Shown piece after piece: positions 23,413 to 30,389 of a stretch of DNA of 37,041 bases; position 1 is the first letter of the stretch; every line of letters starts with the position of its first letter. The stretch spans positions 1 to 37,041 of the forward strand of contig JAIPDT010000009.1 of the NCBI GenBank assembly GCA_021737545.1. Direction: 5' to 3'. Made by a program: the position numbers and the translations under genes. Below the pieces are notes generated by a model. That model was not told where the DNA came from, made no database searches, and saw only the letters and a list, made by a program, of their open reading frames with translations. The DNA comes from Desulfobacteraceae bacterium (GTDB lineage Bacteria; Desulfobacterota; Desulfobacteria; Desulfobacterales; Desulfosalsimonadaceae).

Positions 23413-23532
23413 ATAAGAAAAGTGTTAAAATTAAATGTATAATCAGAAACTTTTATAATTAGAATCCCCGTTTTATTGTATACAGTATCCCATTATCCTT
23501 TTACTTCGTCAATAAGTATTTTTATTTTGCCC
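23413..23532 (-). repeat. Promoter-bearing repeat, copy B
   Basis: About 120 bases matching copy A at 12972-13099 in the same orientation, lacking the 9-base insertion of copy A. Its right edge (gccc at about 23529-23532) abuts an RND-exporter coding fragment, so the 5' end of that gene was replaced here. The left edge is about 95 bases upstream of the LuxR-type regulator start. Confidence 0.85.
23476..23512 (-). promoter_or_regulatory. Putative sigma-70 promoter with GTATAC palindrome (copy B)
   Basis: Minus-strand TTGACG (23512-23507), 17-base spacer, GATACT (23489-23484), followed by TGTATACAA overlapping the expected start point. The hexamers and palindrome are identical to those of copy A, while the spacer between the hexamers differs and is one base longer. 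It would drive the LuxR-type gene with a leader of about 160 bases. Confidence 0.6.
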
Positions 23533-23812
23533 ACTAACCAGGATTTTTCTTACCCTGTTCGGGTTGATCACTCTCGTCCTCGGCCTGGGGATGGGCAACC
23601 TCAGATTTGACCATTCCATTGAAGCCTTTATGCCCAAAAGCGAGCCCGCATACATGGATTACGAGAAGGCCCGGGAGACTTTCGGCGACAACAGCCGCTA
23701 TCTCATAATGGCCGTAAGTCATGAAAATTTGTGGTCTCATGAGGCGTTGTCCTGCGGCCCGAATAAGATGAGCTCTGATCGGGGGGAGGAGTTCAATGCT
23801 GTTATTTCTTGA
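23531..23812 (+). pseudogene. Fragment of an RND/MMPL-family exporter gene, truncated at both ends
   Basis: The plus frame reads PLTRIFLTLFGLITLVLGLG (a first membrane helix) then MGNLRFDHSIEAFMPKSEPA, MDYEKARETFGDN and LIMAVSHENLWSHEAL. This is the N-terminal part of hydrophobe-exporter-like RND proteins, normally 700-1,000 residues. No start codon or ribosome site precedes it because repeat B begins there, and similarity is lost after about residue 75, with a stop at 23812. It overlaps the AdoMet decarboxylase stop region by 11 bases. It is a degraded remnant. Confidence 0.75.
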
Positions 23813-24749
23813 CAAAGTTTGAGAAAAGTACTGCGTAACCGCTGTCGAATTCATACAGGCTTTTTTCCGGGCGGCGGTAGCCGGAGATTTTTTTCGGCAG
23901 TTTCCCTTCGCCCGGATCACGGTCCGAGACAGCTTCGGTAAAGACGAGGGTAAAGCGACCGGGCCTGAAGATTTCCGTTATCTGCTCAATCCGGTCTTTG
24001 TAGTCGGCTTCGGGAGCATTGGTCTCAAAGCTGGCATAAGATCCTGATTCCTCGGGCGTGACATGGATGGTGACGTAATGTTCCCCGGAAATGCGGTTCA
24101 TGGAATAGCCGTAGGGCTTGAATACGAAGCTGTCATTTGTCATTTCCGGATAGAGCCGGTCAATGCCGGTTTGTGCCTCGATATCCGCGGAGCTTTCTTC
24201 TGCCCGGGGGATGAAAGCCTTGAGTACCGAAGGGTCAAGCTCGTGCATCAACAGCTCGAGTGTTTCGTCTTCGTCTTCTTCCGGGGCAGGCACGCCTTGT
24301 TTTTCAGGTGCGGATGCGTAAAAGATATGTACATGATCGTAGTTTGCAGGGCCGAGCCTATAGCTTTTGCCGGTAAAGTGTTTTGCAAGGCCCGCCACGT
24401 CCGCTTCAAAATCCGCATTCTGAGCGTTTGGGTACATCAGGCTTTTTCGTTCATAAAAGAAAAAACCGATTCTGTCCTGTTTCAGGGTGCGGATCAGTTC
24501 AGGCACGGCTTTTACCAGGGTGGTTTTGCCGCAGGTGATCATAAGAACCCGGTCATCCCAGACAAACAGGCTGGATTCTGAAAGCAGGTACGCGTCCATT
24601 TCCGGCGAAGAGATGCTGCTGACGATCTCCGCGCCGCTGGCATGCACAACGGCATCCCATCTGCCGTCCGCATTGGAGCGCAGTTCGGGATCCGGTTCCG
24701 ACAATATTAGCTCAAGCTTTTTTTCCGGGCCTTCAAATTCAATACCCAT
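23802..24749 (-). CDS. speD: Eukaryotic-type S-adenosylmethionine decarboxylase
   Basis: 315-residue pyruvoyl enzyme making decarboxylated AdoMet for spermidine/spermine synthesis. It matches the eukaryotic class, not the short bacterial SpeD: FEGPEKKLEL at the N-terminus (catalytic glutamates E6 and E9), the processing site LLSESSLFV (cleavage predicted between E58 and S59, giving the pyruvoyl group), ITCGKTTLVKA with catalytic C73, LMHELDPSV, GYSMN with S216 and YVTIHVTPE with H229, then SYASFETN. All known catalytic and self-processing residues seem present. The track start at 24791 lies inside a repeat arm; ATG 24749 after AGGTGATT is preferred. No spermidine synthase or ornithine/arginine decarboxylase gene is adjacent. 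Confidence 0.9.
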   Translation of the reverse strand: MGIEFEGPEKKLELILSEPDPELRSNADGRWDAVVHASGAEIVSSISSPEMDAYLLSESSLFVWDDRVLMITCGKTTLVKAVPELIRTLKQDRIGFFFYERKSLMYPNAQNADFEADVAGLAKHFTGKSYRLGPANYDHVHIFYASAPEKQGVPAPEEDEDETLELLMHELDPSVLKAFIPRAEESSADIEAQTGIDRLYPEMTNDSFVFKPYGYSMNRISGEHYVTIHVTPEESGSYASFETNAPEADYKDRIEQITEIFRPGRFTLVFTEAVSDRDPGEGKLPKKISGYRRPEKSLYEFDSGYAVLFSNFVKK

Positions 24750-24770
24750 GTAATCACCTGCACAATATTG

Positions 24771-24893
24771 ATGGCAAAGTAAAAAGTCCAATATCTGCGT
24801 TGCGCTGCATCCCTTCGGAATTTCACGTACGATTAAGTACGCTGCATTCCTCGGGATTTGCGCGCCTTGATCTTGAACTTTTTACTTTGCCAT
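24771..24893. repeat. 123-bp near-palindromic element with 17-bp perfect arms
   Basis: ATGGCAAAGTAAAAAGT (24771-24787) pairs perfectly with ACTTTTTACTTTGCCAT (24877-24893). The interior continues as an imperfect stem: CCCTTCGGAATTTCACGTAC on the left resembles the complement of GTACGCTGCATTCCTCGGG on the right, closing on GTACG around TTAA. The outermost arm is 22 bases upstream of the AdoMet decarboxylase start. It looks like an interspersed repeat that would fold fully; its nature is not known from this window. Confidence 0.75.
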
Positions 24894-24975
24894 CTAAAAA
24901 TTGACTTTTTACGAAACTGTCAATACTGAATTGATATTATATGAATTTTTACATATAACTTTCCCGCATGCAAGA

Positions 24976-24996
24976 ATAAACGATAAACGATAAACG
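24976..24996. repeat. Short tandem repeat, 3 x ATAAACG
   Basis: Three exact 7-base copies in the spacer between the AdoMet decarboxylase and the RNase-like gene. Too short for any functional claim; it may be slippage-prone or a protein-binding array. Confidence 0.8.
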
Positions 24997-25027
24997 AGCA
25001 ATGCTGGATATGCCGGGCCAGTTTTAT

Positions 25028-25071
25028 CGGGATCGGGATCGGTATCGAAATCGATTCCTATCCCGATCCCG
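25028..25071. repeat. 12-bp inverted repeat upstream of the MBL-fold gene
   Basis: CGGGATCGGGAT (25028-25039) and ATCCCGATCCCG (25060-25071) pair perfectly around a 20-base loop that itself contains ATCG repeats. It ends 46 bases before the ATG at 25118, so it would lie in or near the leader or promoter. The remaining bases of this 368-base spacer hold an AT-rich stretch (about 24895-24965) where a promoter is expected but not clearly recognised. Confidence 0.7.
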
Positions 25072-25117
25072 CCCCCGATTTCGGTAAAATCGCTATATGT
25101 AATTACAAGGAGGTTTC

Positions 25118-26671
25118 ATGCAGATTCGATTCTACGGTGCGGCAAGAGAGGTCACGGGTTCTATGCACATGCTGGAGACCGAGCAGGACCGTATACTTCT
25201 TGACTGCGGACTGTTTCAGGGAAGGCGCAGGGATGCGGACCGGAAAAACCGGGGGATGCCGTTTTCTCCGGATATTATAGCAAACGTTATTCTTTCGCAT
25301 GCCCATATCGATCATTCAGGCCGGATCCCGCTTTTGACGAGCAACGGCTTTACCGGTCAAGTGTTTTGCAACCGGGCCACGGCAGATGCCTGTGAATACC
25401 TTTTGCCCGACAGTGCTCATATCCAGGAATCCGATGCGGATTATTTGAATTACAAGAGGGTTCGCGAGTCGCTGGCGGAATTGACCGGCAAAAACCGTGA
25501 GGAGATAAAAAAAAAGCTCAAAAAAAACGGGCGCACCGATTCTGATGCGCTTGATCGTTATATGAGGTATTATGGTATAGAAAAAACAGAGCCATTATAT
25601 ACTTCAAGCGATGCTGAGCAGGCCCTTACCCATTTTGCAGGTCAGCCCTACCGCCATCCCGTAACCGCCGGGCGGGGCATGGAATGCGTGTTCTATGATG
25701 CAGGCCATATCCTGGGCTCTGCCATTACCATGATCCGGGCCCAGGAAAACGGCCGGGATTTCCGTGTTTGCTATACCGGGGATATCGGTCGGTTTGACAA
25801 GCCCATCATCCGGAATCCCGAGCTTGACTTCGAAGAGCAGGACCGAAAGGTCGACCTGATGCTAATGGAAAGCACCTACGGCAACCGGACCCATGAGCCG
25901 GTGGCGGACATGACCCCGCATTTAAAAAGGATAATCACTGAAACCGTGGAGCGGGGCGGCACGGTTCTGATCCCCGCCTTTGCCTTCGGCCGCACCCAGG
26001 AGCTGCTGTATGCCATCCACGAACTCTACAACAACAACGAGGTCCCAAAAGTGCCCATTTACGTGGACAGCCCGCTTGCCACGCGGATTACCCGGGTATA
26101 CGGCGAGCACCCCGAGGTATATGATCGTCAGACTCACCTGGATTTTCTCCGGGAAGGCATGAATCCCTTCATGTTCGATCATCTGCATTTCACGGAATCC
26201 GTGGAAGAGTCCATGGCCCTGATGCGGGAAGAAAAGCCCCACATTGTGCTGTCTGCCTCCGGCATGTGCGAAGGCGGCAGAATACTCCATCATTTGCGCT
26301 ACAAGATCCACAACGAGAAAAATACCATCCTGATCGTCGGTTACATGGCGGCCCACACCCTGGGCAGAAGGCTTCTGGAAAAGGGGCTGGAATACGAGGA
26401 CGGCGGCAGGCAGGGAGATCCCCCCATGATGAGGTTTATGAACAAGGAGTATCCCTTGAAGGCCAGGGTTGTAAGCCTGGAGGGCTTTTCCGCGCACGCG
26501 GACAGAGATGAAATCCTGCGGTTTTTGAATGAATCAAACCTGCAGGTAAAGCGCATAGCCCTGGTCCACGGCGAGGAGGACCAGATGGATTCGTTTGCCG
26601 GAACCCTGAAAAAACAGGGCTATGAAGTTTTCGTCCCCAGGCGGGGAGAAGGCCTGAGGATTCGCAAATAA
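25118..26671 (+). CDS. Metallo-beta-lactamase fold, beta-CASP RNase-like protein
   Basis: 517 residues. N-terminal MBL domain with QIRFYGAAREVTGSMHML, LLDCGLFQG and the metal-binding SHAHIDHSGRIPLL (about 64-77), then DAGHILGS and YTGDIGRFD. The beta-CASP part follows, with LMESTYGNRTH, PAFAFGRTQELLY and LSASGMCEGGRILHHL, and the C-terminal RNA-specificity domain has GYMAAHTLGRRLL and EGFSAHADRDEI. Members are endo/exoribonucleases or related hydrolases; this one has KH-less CPSF/YsgH-like form, so its RNA target is unknown. ATG 25118 follows AAGGAGG. It is a single-gene unit ended by a hairpin. Confidence 0.9.
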   Translation: MQIRFYGAAREVTGSMHMLETEQDRILLDCGLFQGRRRDADRKNRGMPFSPDIIANVILSHAHIDHSGRIPLLTSNGFTGQVFCNRATADACEYLLPDSAHIQESDADYLNYKRVRESLAELTGKNREEIKKKLKKNGRTDSDALDRYMRYYGIEKTEPLYTSSDAEQALTHFAGQPYRHPVTAGRGMECVFYDAGHILGSAITMIRAQENGRDFRVCYTGDIGRFDKPIIRNPELDFEEQDRKVDLMLMESTYGNRTHEPVADMTPHLKRIITETVERGGTVLIPAFAFGRTQELLYAIHELYNNNEVPKVPIYVDSPLATRITRVYGEHPEVYDRQTHLDFLREGMNPFMFDHLHFTESVEESMALMREEKPHIVLSASGMCEGGRILHHLRYKIHNEKNTILIVGYMAAHTLGRRLLEKGLEYEDGGRQGDPPMMRFMNKEYPLKARVVSLEGFSAHADRDEILRFLNESNLQVKRIALVHGEEDQMDSFAGTLKKQGYEVFVPRRGEGLRIRK

Positions 26672-26698
26672 TAATTGTTCGTCCCCCGCTCAGTGATG

Positions 26699-26749
26699 CG
26701 AGCCTGTTCATGGAAGTACCACATGGTGAGTTGTCCATGAACGGGCTCG
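26699..26749 (+). terminator. Intrinsic terminator-like hairpin after the MBL-fold gene
   Basis: CGAGCCTGTTCATGGA (26699-26714) pairs with TCCATGAACGGGCTCG (26734-26749), a 16-bp stem with one T-G position and a 19-base loop, followed by TTTGATCTT. It lies 28 bases after the stop. The long stem and modest T-run suggest termination before the cell-division cluster. Confidence 0.6.
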
Positions 26750-26838
26750 TTTGATCTTACCACTTTTCCCCACTAAAAATTTTTTTTATTAGCTCCTAAA
26801 ATTACATATAAAATTTGTGAAGTATGGATGTTTTTTCC

Positions 26839-26866
26839 TTGACAAAGCATCTGAATGCTGTAATTT
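26839..26866 (+). promoter_or_regulatory. Putative promoter of the cell division/cell wall cluster
   Basis: TTGACA (26839-26844) followed after 16 bases by TAATTT (26861-26866), a weak -10 but a perfect -35. An AT-rich run precedes it. It is the only good candidate before mraZ and lies directly upstream of the MraZ-like boxes. Confidence 0.5.
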
Positions 26867-26873
26867 TGAAGTC

Positions 26874-26900
26874 AAAGTGGTGCAAAGTGGTTGAAAAGGG
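26874..26900 (+). promoter_or_regulatory. MraZ operator-like boxes
   Basis: Two exact AAAGTGG boxes at 26874 and 26884 and a degenerate AAAAGGG at 26894, each separated by three bases (10-base period). MraZ is known to bind direct repeats of this type upstream of its own gene. The boxes lie just downstream of the putative promoter and run into the mraZ ribosome site, fitting autorepression of the cluster. Confidence 0.75.
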
Positions 26901-26906
26901 AGGGGC

Positions 26907-27365
26907 ATGTTCAGAGGGAGTTCATTTCATACAATCGATGCCAAGGGCCGCATCAATATTCCCTCCCGGTTCAGGGAACTGATCCGGAACAACGGAGGAA
27001 ACGGGCTTGTAATTTCCGGCCCCGGTCTTGAGGAAAAGGGCCTGGTCGCCTATCCCTACAAGAGCTGGGAGGCGGTCGAGGAGAAAATCCTCCAGATGGC
27101 GGAAAAAAGTTCGGCCATGAGGCGTTTCAGGCGTATTTTTATCGGCGAATCCTCCGAGTGCCCCCTTGACAGGCAGGGCAGGATACTGATTCCTCAATCC
27201 CTCAGAAATTATGCAAATCTGGAAAAAGATATAGTGCTGGTAGGCGTGCTTGATCATTTTGAAATCTGGTCGCTGGAAAACTGGAATGAAGAAAAACGCA
27301 AGCTGCGCGAAGAGGATATGGAAAATGAGGAGGTCTCCAACGAAATTGCCAGACTAGGATTGTAG
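26907..27365 (+). CDS. mraZ: Transcriptional regulator MraZ
   Basis: 152-residue DNA-binding protein with two AbrB/SpoVT-type swapped-hairpin halves: FRGSSFHTIDAKGRINIPSRFRE at the N-terminus and ECPLDRQGRILIPQSLRNYA at about residues 89-108. It is the first gene of the dcw cluster and binds the promoter region to control it. ATG 26907 lies directly after GGGAGGGG. It is three bases upstream of rsmH. Confidence 0.95.
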   Translation: MFRGSSFHTIDAKGRINIPSRFRELIRNNGGNGLVISGPGLEEKGLVAYPYKSWEAVEEKILQMAEKSSAMRRFRRIFIGESSECPLDRQGRILIPQSLRNYANLEKDIVLVGVLDHFEIWSLENWNEEKRKLREEDMENEEVSNEIARLGL

Positions 27366-27368
27366 GCC

Positions 27369-28310
27369 ATGGCTTATAAACATGTTCCCGTAATGCGCGA
27401 AGAAGCGGTCCATTACCTGAACTGCGCACCGGGGAAACGGGTGGTCGACTGCACCCTGGGCGGGGCGGGCCATGCCATGGCCATAGTGGAAAGGATTCTT
27501 CCCGACGGACTGTTAATAGGTATTGATCAGGACTACGCAGCGATAAAAAACGCAGAGCGCAGTCTTTTGCCCCGGGCGGAGAATATCCGTCTGATAAATG
27601 ACAATTTCGTGAATCTTTCCGATATCCTCTTTTCTCTTAAAGTCGATGAAGTTGATGGTATTCTGGTTGATTTGGGGCTTTCTTACGATCAGATTGAATC
27701 TTCGGGCAGAGGCTTTTCTTTTAGAAAAGACGAGCCGCTTGACATGCGAATGGATCCGCAGAATCCGCAAAAAGCAGCCGATATCGTCAATACTTTCGAG
27801 GTAAGGGGCCTGACCCGGATTTTCAGGGAGATGGGCGAGGAGCGTCAAGCCGGACGCATTGCCCGGAAAATCGTTCAGCGCCGCAAAACCGCCTCCATTG
27901 AAACCACCGGACATCTGGCCGAAATCGTGTGCCAGGCTCTCGGCCCCAAAGCGGCTGCCGGAAAAAAAATTCATCCTGCAACCAGAACGTTCATGGCGCT
28001 TCGCATAGCTGTCAACAGGGAGTTGGAGGTGCTCGACTCTTTTCTCAATGACGCGGTGGCGCATTTAAAGCCGGGGGGAAGGATATGCGTTATTTCGTTT
28101 CATTCCCTGGAAGACCGGATCGTAAAGCGTCGTTTCAACGATTTTGCCAAGGGATGTCAGTGCCCGCCCGATTTTCCGGTGTGCGCCTGCGGCAAACAAC
28201 CCGTGTTAAAGGTGTTGACCCGAAAAGTCAGGCGGCCTTCCGCGGCCGAAATCCGTGCAAATCCCATGTCAAGGAGCGCTAAGCTCAGGGCCGCCGAAAA
28301 ACTGCAATAA
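27369..28310 (+). CDS. rsmH: 16S rRNA (cytosine-1402 N4)-methyltransferase
   Basis: 313-residue SAM-dependent methyltransferase that methylates C1402 in the ribosomal decoding centre. Starts HVPVMREEAVHYL as RsmH does; SAM motif VVDCTLGGAGHAMAI; VDGILVDLGLSYDQIES; RGFSFRKDEPLDMRMD; and the C-terminal ISFHSLEDRIVKRRF. It is second in the cluster, with the start three bases after the mraZ stop. Confidence 0.96.
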   Translation: MAYKHVPVMREEAVHYLNCAPGKRVVDCTLGGAGHAMAIVERILPDGLLIGIDQDYAAIKNAERSLLPRAENIRLINDNFVNLSDILFSLKVDEVDGILVDLGLSYDQIESSGRGFSFRKDEPLDMRMDPQNPQKAADIVNTFEVRGLTRIFREMGEERQAGRIARKIVQRRKTASIETTGHLAEIVCQALGPKAAAGKKIHPATRTFMALRIAVNRELEVLDSFLNDAVAHLKPGGRICVISFHSLEDRIVKRRFNDFAKGCQCPPDFPVCACGKQPVLKVLTRKVRRPSAAEIRANPMSRSAKLRAAEKLQ

Positions 28311-28344
28311 GAGGCTTCATGCCTCTGGTGTTGCGGAGAATGCA

Positions 28345-28647
28345 ATGAGCTCAAACAAAAAGCACACCAATCCGATATTTACGCCGCCCAGAATTATTGC
28401 GGCATCGATCCTGGTGCTGGTAATAGCCGCGGAAGTATTTTTCGATACCTGGTGTGCAGTACAGTGCAGACGGATCGGCTACGAGATTGTCCAGGCCGAA
28501 TCCAGGCGGGACAACCTCACGGAAACTCGCAAAAAACTGATGATCGAACAGGGGCGGCTGAAATCGCCTCATGTTCTGGGGAAAAAGGCAAGGGATGAAT
28601 ACGGGCTTATAACGCCCGAACCCGAACAGATTGTGGTTATCCCATGA
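28345..28647 (+). CDS. ftsL: Cell division protein FtsL
   Basis: 100-residue single-pass membrane protein from the preferred start ATG 28345 (SD GGAGAA); the track's earlier start at 28255 overlaps rsmH and is unlikely. A hydrophobic helix at about residues 17-35 is followed by a coiled-coil-like region (VQAESRRDNLTETRKKLMIEQGRL) and PHVLGKKARDEYGLITPEPEQIVVI, the FtsL-type tail. Position between rsmH and ftsI and the 4-base overlap with ftsI support the call; sequence alone is weakly conserved. Confidence 0.85.
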   Translation: MSSNKKHTNPIFTPPRIIAASILVLVIAAEVFFDTWCAVQCRRIGYEIVQAESRRDNLTETRKKLMIEQGRLKSPHVLGKKARDEYGLITPEPEQIVVIP

Positions 28648-30389
28648 GCGGCAATGAAAGGGAAGAAAAACGCATCGCCAGACGCAACCGGCGCATAATG
28701 CTCGTTTGCTGCGTCTTGGCGCTTTGTTACCTGGTGATCGCCTGCAGGGCTGTCTGCCTTCAGGTTTTTGAAGATGCACAGCTTTCACAGCGAGCCTCAG
28801 GGGAGTATAGCCGCTCGGTCAAGATGCGGGGAAAACGGGGCACTATATATGATTCGAGCTTAAGGGAGCTTGCGGTGAGTACGGCCGTGGTCTCAATCGG
28901 CGCCCATCCCAGCAGGATAGCCAATCCGGCAGAGGCGGCCGATGTCATGGCGGAAAACCTGGAATTGAGCAGAAGTCAGGCGATAAAAAAGCTGCGCTCC
29001 GAGAGCAAATTCGTATGGATCCAGCGTGATGCCTCCCCTGAACGCGCAGAGGCGGTAAACCGAAAGATTGATAAGGGGCTGGAGCTTATAAATACTTATT
29101 CCAGGGTTTATCCGCACAAGGACCTGGTAGCCCAGGTGCTCGGCTTTACAGGGGTAGACGGAAACGGATTGGAAGGAGTGGAATATTACTACGATGATTA
29201 TCTCAGAGGTGATGTGCGGCAGTGGAGGGTGCTCAAAGATGCCATGGGCAGGATTTTCCAGAAATCCGGCACTGAAACTTCGGTCCGGGAAAGCAAAAAT
29301 GTTGTCCTGACAATCGATTCCAATATTCAGTACACTGCGGAACAAGCCCTTAAGAATTCCGTGCTGAAGTTTAATGCCGAATCCGGCATGGCTATGGTGA
29401 TGGAGCCCAAGAGTGGTTATGTACGGGCTGTTGCCCATTACCCGACTTTCAATCCCAATGCTTTTGGTCAGTCTCACAGGACAACCTGGCGGAACAGGGC
29501 TATTACAGATTCGTTTGAGCCGGGCTCGGCGCTCAAGATTTTTCTGACCGCAGCCGCCCTTGAATCCGGGCTTTATACTCCGAACACCATGGTGGATTGT
29601 GAAAACGGAAGCTATGCAGTCGGAGGCATAACCATTAATGATACCCATCCGTATGAAGAATTAAGCCTCAGGGATACAATAAAATATTCAAGCAATATCG
29701 GTGCGGTCAAGGTCGCCCAGTCCATAGGACCCAAAACGCTTTATGACACTTTAAATGATTTCGGCTTTGGAGATAAGACCGGCATTGACTGCCCGGGTGA
29801 GACGGCGGGTCGGCTGAGACACTACAGGAACTGGCGGACTATAGATAATGCCACCATCGCTTTCGGCCAGGGTATTACGGTTTCGGCAATTCAGCTTATT
29901 ACTGCTGTTTCGGCCATCGCCAATAACGGAGTGCTTATGAAGCCCAGGATCGCAAAGGCGGTGACCAATCCGGACGGGAGTATACACAAAAGTTTTGAGC
30001 CGGAAAAGGTGCGGCGGGTCGTTTCGCCTCAGACCGCCAAACAAATAAAGGACATGATGTATGCGGTTACCGAGCCCGGCGGCACGGGCTCCCGGGCAGT
30101 GCCGGAGGGTTACCGGGTATGCGGCAAAACCGGCACCGCACAGATATTAAACAGCAGCGGCACCTACGAGAACAGTGAATTCAACGCGGTATTTGCCGGA
30201 TTTGCACCTGTAAAGTCCCCGGAACTCGCGGTGCTGGTCGTGGTCCGGGCGCCCAAGGTCAGTCATTACGGCGGGGAAGTGGCAGCCCCGGCATTTGCGG
30301 AGATTATCCGGGAATCTTTCAATTACATGGATATTAATCCGGTAGTTGCAGAAAAGGGCGATGCAGCCGAAGGAGGGGAGGGGGCATGA
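28644..30389 (+). CDS. ftsI: Septal peptidoglycan transpeptidase (class B PBP)
   Basis: 581-residue class B penicillin-binding protein. A membrane anchor lies at about residues 17-37, then KMRGKRGTIYDSSLRELA in the pedestal. Active-site motifs are FEPGSALKIF (serine of SxxK, about residue 292), YSSNIGAVK (SxN) and GKTGTAQI (KTG). It crosslinks septal peptidoglycan together with FtsW and FtsL. The C-terminal region ends shortly after the transpeptidase domain, with no PASTA repeats visible. The start overlaps ftsL by ATGA. Confidence 0.95.
   Translation: MSGNEREEKRIARRNRRIMLVCCVLALCYLVIACRAVCLQVFEDAQLSQRASGEYSRSVKMRGKRGTIYDSSLRELAVSTAVVSIGAHPSRIANPAEAADVMAENLELSRSQAIKKLRSESKFVWIQRDASPERAEAVNRKIDKGLELINTYSRVYPHKDLVAQVLGFTGVDGNGLEGVEYYYDDYLRGDVRQWRVLKDAMGRIFQKSGTETSVRESKNVVLTIDSNIQYTAEQALKNSVLKFNAESGMAMVMEPKSGYVRAVAHYPTFNPNAFGQSHRTTWRNRAITDSFEPGSALKIFLTAAALESGLYTPNTMVDCENGSYAVGGITINDTHPYEELSLRDTIKYSSNIGAVKVAQSIGPKTLYDTLNDFGFGDKTGIDCPGETAGRLRHYRNWRTIDNATIAFGQGITVSAIQLITAVSAIANNGVLMKPRIAKAVTNPDGSIHKSFEPEKVRRVVSPQTAKQIKDMMYAVTEPGGTGSRAVPEGYRVCGKTGTAQILNSSGTYENSEFNAVFAGFAPVKSPELAVLVVVRAPKVSHYGGEVAAPAFAEIIRESFNYMDINPVVAEKGDAAEGGEGA

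Noticed and set aside
24750-24791. N-terminal extension of the AdoMet decarboxylase (MDFLLCHQYC...)
   Set aside because: It is encoded by the arm of the palindromic repeat; ATG 24749 has a ribosome site and gives the family N-terminus.
24976-24996. CRISPR or large tandem array
   Set aside because: Only three 7-base units without spacers.
25922-26497. 191-residue minus-strand ORF
   Set aside because: Antisense shadow of the MBL-fold gene with no recognisable features.
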